Assembly (NCBI RefSeq): GCF_023276375.1
Contig: NZ_JALLPK010000001.1
Coordinates: 558,001-622,000, forward strand
Direction of reading: 5' to 3'
Length of the DNA: 64,000 nucleotides
Source: Halocatena marina
GTDB lineage: Archaea > Halobacteriota > Halobacteria > Halobacteriales > Haloarculaceae
How positions within the stretch are numbered: the first letter of the stretch is position 1; the number at the start of each line of letters is the position of its first letter. This document shows positions 8,739 to 16,871 of the stretch, in pieces. Position numbers and translations under genes: made by a program. Under the pieces are notes generated by a model. The model made no database searches. It had not been told where the DNA came from and saw only the letters and a program-made list of their open reading frames with translations.

Positions 8739-10037
8739 ATGTCCCACCAGGACTATCGTCGAAAGAGACGTCAGTTACTGAAAGGTATCGCTGTCGGTAG
8801 TACGACTCTATTCGCAGGCTGTCTCGGTAGTAGTGGTGATAACACCGGTGGCAGCGATGGTCAAACAGAAATAAAGTACGTCTATCCCGGTTATTTCAGT
8901 TCTGATGCGAAGGATTTGCTGGCGATGTTTGACGAGCAGGCCAAGAAAGTCACAATCAGCGCCCAGAAAACGCCCGCCGAATCCTCATCAACGCGTAAGT
9001 ACTACGTCAACCAATTCATTTCTCAGGCTTCATCGTTCGATGTTGGGAATATGGATGTCGTCTGGCCTTCGGAATTCGCGACAAACGGCTGGGCCGCTAC
9101 AGTGAAAGACCCGAAGGGCCTCACTGATACGATGTTGAAAACGCCTGTCGAATCCGTCACTATCGATGGGTCTCTCTACGGAATGCCGATTCACACGGAC
9201 GCCAACGCGTTGTACTACCGTACCGATCTATTGAAGGAAGCCGGATTCAACGAGCCGCCCAAGACGTACATGGAACTCGTAAAGATGGCAAAGAAGATCA
9301 AAAAGACCAGCGAGAAGGATCTCAACGGCTACATCTGGCAGGGCGGCTCCAACGAGGGCCTAACCATCATGTGGCTCAACTGGCTGTGGGGTATGGGCGG
9401 CAGTGTCCGACAGAACGGGACGCTCACAGTCAACACCAAGAAAGGAATTGACGCACTCTCGCACGCTGTCGATCTCATCCACAAGCACGGTGTAACACCC
9501 CAGTCCGTTCCGTCATCCAGCACCGACGAAAACCGGAAAACGTTCCAGCAGGGAAACACGATATTCATGCGAAACTGGCCGTATGCCTACGCGCTGATGA
9601 ACGAGGACGGATCGCAAGTCAAAGGGAAATTTGATGTCGCACCGCTGCCGAAAGCCAAAGGCTCACCCAATGCTAAGAACTCCTGTCTCGGAGGGTGGAA
9701 TATTTTCATCAATAATAATTCGAAGCACACAGAAACAGCCCAGCAGTTTGCTAACTTCATGGCCTCGAAACAAGCCCAGAAAAATATGGCGCTCGAACAT
9801 AGTCGACTGCCAGTCCGGACGGATCTCTACACAGATGAGTACTTCAACGAAGCGGAGCACCTGAAACTATTCAAGGAGATCGTCGAACAGACGAGCGCCC
9901 GTCCATCGACCCCAAAGTACTCGGCTTTTTCGAAGATCGTGTACACAGAGTGTAACAAAGCTCTCGTCGAAAGCAAATCGCCGAAGAAGGCGCTCGACGA
10001 TGCGCAGAACCAGATCGACAACCAAATCAACAACTGA
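8739..10037 (+). CDS. ABC transporter sugar-binding lipoprotein (family 1)
   Basis: A 432-residue extracellular solute-binding protein. The N-terminus has a twin-arginine motif (RRKRRQLLKG), a short hydrophobic stretch and a lipobox ending in FAGC (Cys28), followed by a Ser/Gly/Asp-rich linker, so it is exported folded by Tat and lipid-anchored outside the cell. The rest is typical of binding proteins for sugars and glycosides (CUT1 class). It probably feeds the permeases at 4091-5924, although its gene stands alone 108 bases after comC. It is relatively Lys-rich compared with the cytosolic proteins here. The ligand is not predictable; a sulfoquinovose glycoside (SmoF-like role) or a xyloside are the two context-based ideas. 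Confidence 0.88.
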   Translation: MSHQDYRRKRRQLLKGIAVGSTTLFAGCLGSSGDNTGGSDGQTEIKYVYPGYFSSDAKDLLAMFDEQAKKVTISAQKTPAESSSTRKYYVNQFISQASSFDVGNMDVVWPSEFATNGWAATVKDPKGLTDTMLKTPVESVTIDGSLYGMPIHTDANALYYRTDLLKEAGFNEPPKTYMELVKMAKKIKKTSEKDLNGYIWQGGSNEGLTIMWLNWLWGMGGSVRQNGTLTVNTKKGIDALSHAVDLIHKHGVTPQSVPSSSTDENRKTFQQGNTIFMRNWPYAYALMNEDGSQVKGKFDVAPLPKAKGSPNAKNSCLGGWNIFINNNSKHTETAQQFANFMASKQAQKNMALEHSRLPVRTDLYTDEYFNEAEHLKLFKEIVEQTSARPSTPKYSAFSKIVYTECNKALVESKSPKKALDDAQNQIDNQINN

Positions 10038-10150
10038 TGTCATTTTCATCCGTTGATGCTGTTTTTCGTCCGGTACAGCCGCTGTTGGCGTAGAAATGCA
10101 TCGAGAATGTAGAACAGTTCGAACGACGTTAATCCGTAACGCGAATTCGG

Positions 10151-11059
10151 TTACTGTGTGATGATATTGTTCTCGATAGCCTCAACTACATGACGATACG
10201 TCCGTTCCAGCTGCGCACGCTCGGTTTTCGTCAGCGGTGGAAGCGGCGGGAGTGGCGTTCCGATGTCCATCCCGTGTACGGCAACGAGATGCTTGATTGC
10301 CGCTGCGGTCGGAAGGTCAGATGTCGCACTGACCATGGGCACGACGACAGTGTTCATAATACAAGATACAGCATCATTATCACCGGCCGCGTGAGCGTTG
10401 TACAGACGGGCAAGGAGATTTGGGAATATATTTGCAGGCCCCGCGATGATGCCATCAGCTCCAAGTTCGAGCGACGCAGCGGCGAGTTCAGTTGCTCCTT
10501 GAAAAACAGAGAACGCGGCGTTCGTCTGTTCGTTGACTTGGTGGTGATATGTGAGGTCCCCGGATGTATCCTTTAGACCAACGATGTTCGGGTGATCTGC
10601 GAGCGATATCACGGTCTCGATTTCGATGGCGTTGCCGGTCAATGGCGGGATATTGTACAAGACGATCGGTAACGGCGAACATTCCGCGACGTTGGTGAAG
10701 AATTCTTCGAGTCCCATCTGGGTCGTACTCAGATAGTACGGAGTGACGATGACTGCGACGTCTGCGTTCGTCTCAGCAGCAGTCCGAGTATTCTCGACGA
10801 CAGCATCGACACTCGTGTCACCACAGCCGGCGAAGACGCAAGTGCGGTCGCCGACGACCGAAGCGACGGTCTCGATAACAGTGTGGTTCTGGTCGGGTGT
10901 CAGACTTGAGAATTCGCCAATCGAGCCGCCCGGAAACAGACCGTGAACGCCAGCCTCGACGAGCGAATCGGTGAATCGCTCGAGTGTAGATACATCGATC
11001 TCCTCGGTACGCCTGTCGGTAGGCGTAGCCATGGGAACGACTACTCCCGATAGGTCCAT
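10151..11059 (-). CDS. DHDPS/NAL-family aldolase or dehydratase
   Basis: A 302-residue class I Schiff-base enzyme of the dihydrodipicolinate synthase/N-acetylneuraminate lyase family: phosphate or carboxylate loop GGSIGE (44-49), Tyr135 (LYNIPP) and the Schiff-base Lys163 (GLKDTSGD). Family members cleave 2-keto-3-deoxy sugar acids to pyruvate plus an aldehyde, or dehydrate 2-keto-3-deoxy-pentonates. I choose the ATG at 11059, not the GTG at 11068, because AATTATAAATTG on the minus strand centres 27-28 bases upstream, giving a leaderless start. It is divergent from the aldehyde dehydrogenase, which could use its product: sulfolactaldehyde in the sulfoquinovose model, or 2-oxoglutarate semialdehyde in the pentose model. 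Confidence 0.85.
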   Translation of the reverse strand: MDLSGVVVPMATPTDRRTEEIDVSTLERFTDSLVEAGVHGLFPGGSIGEFSSLTPDQNHTVIETVASVVGDRTCVFAGCGDTSVDAVVENTRTAAETNADVAVIVTPYYLSTTQMGLEEFFTNVAECSPLPIVLYNIPPLTGNAIEIETVISLADHPNIVGLKDTSGDLTYHHQVNEQTNAAFSVFQGATELAAASLELGADGIIAGPANIFPNLLARLYNAHAAGDNDAVSCIMNTVVVPMVSATSDLPTAAAIKHLVAVHGMDIGTPLPPLPPLTKTERAQLERTYRHVVEAIENNIITQ

Positions 11060-11210
11060 ACCTACCACTCGGCCAGTATCAATTTATAATTTGGGATGGT
11101 GTCACAATCGATTGATTAGTTCCTGATCAACAGAGACAGCGTCTGGATACCTCGGTTCGTTCATAGTCAGTGGGGTAACACTTATTGTGACGATAGCCGA
11201 CCGTGTGGAT

Positions 11211-12686
11211 ATGAGTTTGGATGCAGCCAACCGGTTAGACAAGAGAATGCTCATCGATGGCGAATGGACCGATGCTGATGATAGGATTGCAGTCACCAAT
11301 CCATATGACGGAACAGCTGTCGGGTCCGTCCCGTTGGCGAGCACGTCACTGGTGAATGAAGCTATCGAGGCAGCCGACCATGCCCACCGTGCATCGACGC
11401 TCTCGGCCTACGAACGCTACGAGTTGCTCGCTGCTGCCGCCGCCGAACTCGAAGCACGCGCAGACGACGTGGCGACGATCATCACGAGCGAACAGGGAAA
11501 ACCGATTTCCGAAGCGCGAACGGAGGTCGACAGAGCCGTGCAGACGCTGCAGCTCTCCGGTGAGGAGGCAAAGCGAATGTTCGGCGAATACATCCCGATG
11601 GACGGCCAGAAAGGATTTGCGAAGGATCACTGTTTCACCCAGCACGAACCGCTTGGCGTCGTCGCCGCCATCACGCCGTTCAACTTTCCACTAAACCTCA
11701 TGGTACACAAGGTTGGACCTGCCCTTGCTGCGGGTAACGCGGTCGTCGGTAAACCCGCATCCAACACACCACTGAGTTCTATCGTGTTGTTCGAGTGTCT
11801 CGAAGCGGCCAGTGAGGATATCGGTGCGCCTGATGGTCTCGTGAACATCGTCACTGGAAGTGGATCAACAGTCGGTGACGCTTTCCTCGACCACGAGGCA
11901 GTCGAAGCCATTTCGTTTACGGGTTCGACGGATGTCGGTACGTATCTTGCAAATAATAGTGGTATGAAAGAACTTACTTTAGAACTCGGTGGAAATGATC
12001 CAACAATTGTCTGGGATGACACCGACATTGAGCAGGCTGCTGAGCAGCTTATTAGTGGAGCCTGTTCGAACGCTGGGCAGGTTTGTAACAGTGTCGAGCG
12101 TATTCTTGTCCACGAAGACATCGAAGCCGAACTCATCGATGCGCTGGTTGAGGCCGCTAAATCGCTAACTATCGGTGATCCCATGAACGAAGCGACCGAC
12201 GTCGCAGCAATGATTGATGATGATCAATTCCAGACCGTGGTCGATCTGCTCAAGATGACCATCGACGAGGGCGCTACCGTAGAATGCGGTGGCGGCTACG
12301 GAGACAATCTCGGAACTCGCGTATTCGAACCGACAGTCCTGTCGGGCGTCACGTCGGAGATGCCCGCAGCCAAAGAAGAGGTATTTGGTCCGCTCGTGCC
12401 GGTTATTTCTGTGAGCGACTTCGACGAAGCAATCGAAGAAGCCAATACCACAAACTACGGGCTCGAAGCCGGACTGTTCACGCAGGATATCGATCGCGCG
12501 AAACGCGCTGCCGACGAGATTGACGCCGGCGGTGTGAACATCAATACGGTCTCCGGATTTCGAGCGGACCACATGCCCTACGGCGGATTCAAGGATTCTG
12601 GCGTTGGCAAGGAGGGTATCAAGTACGCTGTCGATCACTTTTCTCGTGAGAAGCTCGTTGGATTCCACCGAGGATTCATCGCCTAA
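11211..12686 (+). CDS. NAD(P)-dependent aldehyde dehydrogenase
   Basis: A 491-residue aldehyde dehydrogenase with all catalytic residues: Asn158 (PFNFP), Lys181 (GKPAS), Glu258 (LELGG) and nucleophile Cys292 (GQVCNS). Its blocks resemble the lactaldehyde/glyceraldehyde branch, for example M. jannaschii MJ1411, which would suit a three-carbon aldehyde such as sulfolactaldehyde; the 2-oxoglutarate semialdehyde dehydrogenase XacF is the alternative. An upstream ATG at 11187 is in frame, but CTTATT near 11178-11183 lies about 28-30 bases before the ATG at 11211, which favours the latter. It is divergent from the DHDPS-family gene and is followed by a terminator-like hairpin. Confidence 0.88.
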   Translation: MSLDAANRLDKRMLIDGEWTDADDRIAVTNPYDGTAVGSVPLASTSLVNEAIEAADHAHRASTLSAYERYELLAAAAAELEARADDVATIITSEQGKPISEARTEVDRAVQTLQLSGEEAKRMFGEYIPMDGQKGFAKDHCFTQHEPLGVVAAITPFNFPLNLMVHKVGPALAAGNAVVGKPASNTPLSSIVLFECLEAASEDIGAPDGLVNIVTGSGSTVGDAFLDHEAVEAISFTGSTDVGTYLANNSGMKELTLELGGNDPTIVWDDTDIEQAAEQLISGACSNAGQVCNSVERILVHEDIEAELIDALVEAAKSLTIGDPMNEATDVAAMIDDDQFQTVVDLLKMTIDEGATVECGGGYGDNLGTRVFEPTVLSGVTSEMPAAKEEVFGPLVPVISVSDFDEAIEEANTTNYGLEAGLFTQDIDRAKRAADEIDAGGVNINTVSGFRADHMPYGGFKDSGVGKEGIKYAVDHFSREKLVGFHRGFIA

Positions 12687-12734
12687 TGCAGAGTACTCAG
12701 CCGTTATCTCCGTAGGGGACTGTCACTGAATCCA

Positions 12735-12767
12735 CCGTGCGATAGCACGGAATATCGCTTGATTTTT
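12735..12767 (+). terminator. Hairpin plus T-run after the aldehyde dehydrogenase
   Basis: CCGTGC-GATA-GCACGG (12735-12750) is a perfect 6-bp stem with a four-base loop, followed by AT-rich sequence and TTTTT at 12763-12767. It lies 50 bases after the stop codon, between two convergent genes. Confidence 0.45.
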
Positions 12768-12930
12768 CAGGTCTCCAGCTCGCACTATCGCTATGCTATC
12801 TGTCTGCCGATTGTTGTACCAATCGCTTGTTTGTCATTCAGCACTCGTTGAATTGCACCTTAGGAGAATGAATGTTCGGATTCGAGACGATCAGAGGAAG
12901 TGAGGTCGAACAGCAGACTTCTCTACCCGT

Positions 12931-14013
12931 TTACTGAATTTCGATCCAAGTCTTCTCGGCCGCTGCTTTATAAATAGCCTCCATCGTTACCATGTCGACG
13001 AGTCCGTGTTCGCCGTTCGGGGACAGGTGTGCATCTCCGCGTACGCGATCAGCGAAATAATCGAACTCCTCGCGCATTTGGTCGACCATCGCAAGCGTGA
13101 TAGATGATTGGCTGTCTCCCCGAGAGAGGTGGAGTTTCCGTGATTGCTCCTGAAAGAACGCGGGTTCGACACGAACTTGTCCTTCTGTCCCGGTTACGGT
13201 GATACCACTGGATTGGCGGGCGTTGTGACTCGCATAGCAGGACGCAAACACAGAATCAGGGAACTCTAGCATGAACGAAACTGTTTCATCCACGTCAGCG
13301 AAGGCGGCATGCGTACTCGCGGTCTGTCCTGTTGCGGCAATCGGATCTGCGTCCAAGAGGAAACGGGCCGTGTTCAATGGGTAGATGCCGATGTCAAAGA
13401 GCGCACCGCCTCCAGCGAGCTCCTCGTCGAGTCGCCACTGATCCGGATCTGAATTAACGCGATCAAGCAACCGCTGTGACATGTCTGCGCGTACTTCCAT
13501 CGGATCACCGATGTATCCAGATTCGATGAGTTCACGCGCACGTCTAACTGCTGGTTCGGTGTGCATCCGGTAGGCGATCATGAGATCAACGCTGGCCGCA
13601 TCGCACGTCTCGACGAGGGTCCGTGCCCGGTCACTGTCCCGTTCCATCGGCTTCTCACAGAGGACAGCTTTCTCGAAGGCCGCTGCAGTGCTCGCGTAAT
13701 CAAGATGCAGTGCGTTGGGGGTACAGATGTAGACAGCATCGTATCTGTCGCGCGCAACACCGTCATGGAACGCATCATAGCTGATGCCAATCGCCCCGTC
13801 TGTGGCTGCTGCTACCTGTTCGGCTTTTTCAGCCGTGCTGCTAACCAGCACCGTCGGTTCACAGCGGTCGCTCGCTTCTAGCGCAGGCAAACTGCGTCCT
13901 TTCGTGAACCATCCGAGACCGACAACCGCAAATCGGACTGGTGCTGTTGAGTCTGGATCGGTCGTTACCCAGTCGCGTGCACAGCTATCTGTGAACAATG
14001 CGTCTAATTCCAT
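12931..14013 (-). CDS. Gfo/Idh/MocA sugar dehydrogenase (XacA-like)
   Basis: A 360-residue NAD(P)-dependent oxidoreductase. The N-terminal Rossmann fold has VGLGWF, and the family signature CEKP contains the catalytic Lys121. Blocks such as RMHTEPAVRRA, PDQWRLD and FDIGIYPLNTARFLLDADP match my memory of XacA, the Haloferax D-xylose dehydrogenase. The frame opens further upstream, but the ATG at 14013 (MELDALF) matches the family start. It would oxidise an aldose at C1 to the lactone, the first step for the dehydratase at 1769. Whether the aldose is xylose or sulfoquinovose is open. Convergent with the aldehyde dehydrogenase gene. Confidence 0.88.
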   Translation of the reverse strand: MELDALFTDSCARDWVTTDPDSTAPVRFAVVGLGWFTKGRSLPALEASDRCEPTVLVSSTAEKAEQVAAATDGAIGISYDAFHDGVARDRYDAVYICTPNALHLDYASTAAAFEKAVLCEKPMERDSDRARTLVETCDAASVDLMIAYRMHTEPAVRRARELIESGYIGDPMEVRADMSQRLLDRVNSDPDQWRLDEELAGGGALFDIGIYPLNTARFLLDADPIAATGQTASTHAAFADVDETVSFMLEFPDSVFASCYASHNARQSSGITVTGTEGQVRVEPAFFQEQSRKLHLSRGDSQSSITLAMVDQMREEFDYFADRVRGDAHLSPNGEHGLVDMVTMEAIYKAAAEKTWIEIQ

Positions 14014-14225
14014 ATAGTAGTACACTAGAGCGTGGTTATTAAATGCATCCACGCTTTCACTGAATCTGCTGACTCCACTTGCACGTTTTGTTCGCCACAT
14101 TCAGAACAGTTGTCGTGCGCTAACCGAAGTTCTATACTGCCATCATTCAACGAATCCAACACGTGGTAACGTTCGGTCGAATGAAAACTGGTGCTGGATC
14201 GATACGATACATGAAATACTATCTG

Positions 14226-14354
14226 ATGAGTGTAAAATCGATGCTTACCCTCGCTGGCCAGACGTGGAGACAGTTAGAACGCGATTGGAAAGCGGTAGTA
14301 CTCGGGCTGTTTGTGATGATACTTGTGCTTGCCGGCATTTCGATCCCATGGTGA
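14226..14354 (+). CDS. Small single-helix membrane protein overlapping the exporter gene
   Basis: A short frame (42 residues from the ATG at 14226; other in-frame ATGs at 14181 and 14211) whose stop codon lies inside ATGGTGA at the start of the exporter gene, so translation is probably coupled. It reads WRQLERDWKAVVLGL followed by a hydrophobic stretch. Some long bacterial members of the PSE exporter family carry a similar extra N-terminal segment (acidic-Asp-Trp-x-Ala-v-x-GL) that precedes the first helix. Here that segment appears as its own gene. The start is uncertain, and the resemblance is from memory, not a search. Confidence 0.55.
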   Translation: MSVKSMLTLAGQTWRQLERDWKAVVLGLFVMILVLAGISIPW

Positions 14355-15376
14355 ACCGATCTGAACCAGAACAGTTTGTGCTTCCTGGACTCGGAGTCCT
14401 CGCTGTGATCGGATTGGCCGCACGGACGGTCACAGCTGTTGTTCCGGTGAGTCATTTGATTGTTGCAATATTCATTGGGGTGATCATTGGGAATATTTAC
14501 GGTGTTCCACGGTGGGCACTGGCTGGAGTCGGAACGAACAAACTCTTGCTCGAAGCAGGTATCGTTATCATGGGTGCAAACGTTGCTCTCGGCCGTGTTA
14601 TCGCTGCTGGGCCGAAAATTCTTATACTCGTCACTGCGACAGTCGTGACAACCATCGTCTCGGTTGAAGTACTCGCACGGGGGACAGGGATCCGCAACAA
14701 GGTCGGTTCGTTGCTCGCTGCTGGATCAGGCATCTGCGGCGTTTCAGCTGTTGTCGCGACGGCGGGGAGCATCGAGGCGGATGAGAAACAGATCGCCTAT
14801 GCTGCTGCGACTGTGCTACTGTTCGATGCATTGACGCTGATCATCTATCCGGCCATCGGTCACATTCTCGGGCTCTCAGACACTATCTTCGGTATCTGGG
14901 CAGGGTTGACAATGTTTAGTACCGGACCGGTAGCTGCTGCTGGTTTCGCGTTTTCAAATACCGCTGGAAAGTGGGCACTACTCGTCAAACTCACGCGAAA
15001 CGCGCTGATTGGCGTTGCAGCGATTGGCTATGCACTGTATTATTTTCACGAATCAAAGAACGCAACGAAACAAGCCGCGTACGGTGGCTGGAGTCGGCTA
15101 TGGAATTCCTTTCCGAAGTTCGTTTTGGGATTCCTCGCGGTCATGTTGGTCGCCAACGCTGGTATACTCTCCCCTGAGCATCGCTCCTCGTTGAAACATG
15201 CTTCCGATTGGCTGTTCCTGTTTGCGTTTTCCGGCCTTGGTCTTGAAATTCGATTCGATGAGCTTCGTTCGACTGGTCTCAAACCGGTACTCGTCGTGCT
15301 TATAAGTCTTATCGGAGTAAGCTCGCTCTGTCTATTCGTTCTCATGACTATTTTCGATCCAACATCCTTGTCGTGA
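14348..15376 (+). CDS. Putative sulfate/sulfite exporter (PSE, YeiH/TauZ/UPF0324 family)
   Basis: A 342-residue polytopic membrane protein with about ten helices. Landmarks are GVIIGNIYG, KLLLEAGIVIMGANVALG, a glycine-rich GSLLAAGSGICGVSAVVAT helix, the conserved WAGLTMFSTGPVAAAGFAFS segment, a KLTRNALIG helix and a C-terminal GLGLEIRFDEL helix. This is the Cons_hypoth698 family. TauZ of taurine degraders and SuyZ-type exporters beside suyAB belong to it or act equivalently in removing sulfite or sulfate made by desulfonation. Its presence 6-8 kb from SuyAB-like genes is key support for sulfonate catabolism here. Start ATG at 14348 overlaps the small upstream gene. Confidence 0.85.
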   Translation: MVNRSEPEQFVLPGLGVLAVIGLAARTVTAVVPVSHLIVAIFIGVIIGNIYGVPRWALAGVGTNKLLLEAGIVIMGANVALGRVIAAGPKILILVTATVVTTIVSVEVLARGTGIRNKVGSLLAAGSGICGVSAVVATAGSIEADEKQIAYAAATVLLFDALTLIIYPAIGHILGLSDTIFGIWAGLTMFSTGPVAAAGFAFSNTAGKWALLVKLTRNALIGVAAIGYALYYFHESKNATKQAAYGGWSRLWNSFPKFVLGFLAVMLVANAGILSPEHRSSLKHASDWLFLFAFSGLGLEIRFDELRSTGLKPVLVVLISLIGVSSLCLFVLMTIFDPTSLS

Positions 15377-15450
15377 ACTGGACGACGTTGATTGGAGAAA
15401 CGACTCGAACGGCATTTTCTTTAACCACACGTTCAATAACGGGGTAAGGG

Positions 15451-16185
15451 ATGCGGGAATTCACGTTTACGATCGAATACGAGTACGGAGTCGACCCTGT
15501 CATGAACGTTTTCATCGACAATCCGAATTCGGTGGCGCGTTCGCTTGACGGATTCGTGACCAAGGATCAGTTCTGGCGGATCGAACGAATCTCTGGGTCA
15601 GTAGATGTACTCGATCAGATCAAACGGGTCCGATTCGATGATGGGACCTGTGGTGAGTCGGTCACGCAACGTGACTGCGATGCGACCCGCTATCACGACG
15701 TTCTCGAACGTCGCAATGGAGAACTTGTCCTCTATACGTATCTCGAAGACATTCAGGACTGTGAGTCTATTCACACGCTTGCAGGAAAACACCTTCCACC
15801 GGGACTTGTCTTTGAGACGCATCGTCAAGCGAGTCAGCATTCGTGGCGTGTGCTGATGCGGTCAGACACGCACGTTGGTGTACTCTACGACGAGATCACC
15901 GCACGACTGCGTGATGGACTTTCGTTCCGGATGGGCCACCTCCGCGACGCTGACGGTTGGCAGCGCGACTCTCTTGCGTCGCTTACATTACCTGCCGAGC
16001 AACGAACTGCACTCAGCGCAGCCGTGGAGGGTGGATATTACGAAACGCCACGCAAAACAACGCTCGACGATCTCGCAGCAACCCTCGATATCCCCCGCTC
16101 GACGTTCTCCTACCGACTCCGACAGGCAGAGATACAACTCGCACATCGCTACGTCACAGACAACAAACGAAACCAGTGGTTTTGA
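15451..16185 (+). CDS. HTH_10 (bacterio-opsin activator type) transcriptional regulator
   Basis: A 244-residue haloarchaeal regulator. The N-terminal 170 residues form an alpha/beta sensor-like domain rich in charged residues. The C-terminus (about 178-235) is an HTH_10 domain, seen as LTLPAEQRTALSAAVEGGYYE, TTLDDLAATLDIPRSTFSYRL and a terminal AHRYVTD. Such proteins commonly sit beside catabolic operons they control. It follows the exporter gene by 74 bases on the same strand and is the only regulator in the left 16 kb, so it is the best candidate for controlling the sugar/sulfonate genes. Confidence 0.85.
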   Translation: MREFTFTIEYEYGVDPVMNVFIDNPNSVARSLDGFVTKDQFWRIERISGSVDVLDQIKRVRFDDGTCGESVTQRDCDATRYHDVLERRNGELVLYTYLEDIQDCESIHTLAGKHLPPGLVFETHRQASQHSWRVLMRSDTHVGVLYDEITARLRDGLSFRMGHLRDADGWQRDSLASLTLPAEQRTALSAAVEGGYYETPRKTTLDDLAATLDIPRSTFSYRLRQAEIQLAHRYVTDNKRNQWF

Positions 16186-16871
16186 GTGACAGTATCGATA
16201 CGATGGCTGTCGAACTCGGAACGAAGTGACCGCCAGCACGTCGGTAGCTGTCCTTATTATTGATTGAGAATCGAACAATCGACGATCGATATCCAAGAGG
16301 AGCCGGGATTGGTTATGCTTTGTGTGGCTGATACGGTTACAGAACGGTCGTCCGACTGAGAGCACAGCGAACGAAGTTCAGTTTCTGATTACCTAGCGTT
16401 ATACACTGTTTTTGAATTAGAAGTATTTACTCGAATTCTCCGAGCGATGATGAACATAGTTTTTCGAAGAGTCTTTCGAGAATTGATGACAGAAACGCTC
16501 AATGTGCGACAGACTACGAATAGCCGTTAGTGTACAGCGCAACTAATTGTGGCGGCTCAAGTGGACACTCGGACACTCGTACAACCTCGGTACTGCAGGT
16601 AGTTATGCGTTTGCCCGAATGTAAATATGTCTGAGTAATAAAAGAAATATATTAATTCGTTCGATTACAGTCTTTCTTTCTATCGAGTGTTTACTTATAA
16701 TCTTAGATTGGAAACAAGGAGTGGCTCCTGATGTCATGGAATATCAGACACATAATCTCCCAATTTCGGATGGCTGCATGCGCGACGGTATTTCGACCGC
16801 CGAGATAATTCGCTGCCGAGTTGGTGATCGAACGCACGTCCCGAAGTGACCAACAGACTATTCATGGGAAG
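16186..16871. other. 686-base AT-rich intergenic stretch
   Basis: No convincing gene. A 37-codon frame at 16736-16849 has no family I know. An AT-rich segment near 16636-16662 (AATAAAAGAAATATATTAAT) could hold a distal promoter for the hydrolase at 16872. This marks the right border of the catabolic island. Confidence 0.5.

Noticed and set aside
16736..16849. 37-codon frame in the long intergenic stretch
   Set aside because: No known family and overlapped by an alternative start region of the hydrolase gene; cannot be supported.
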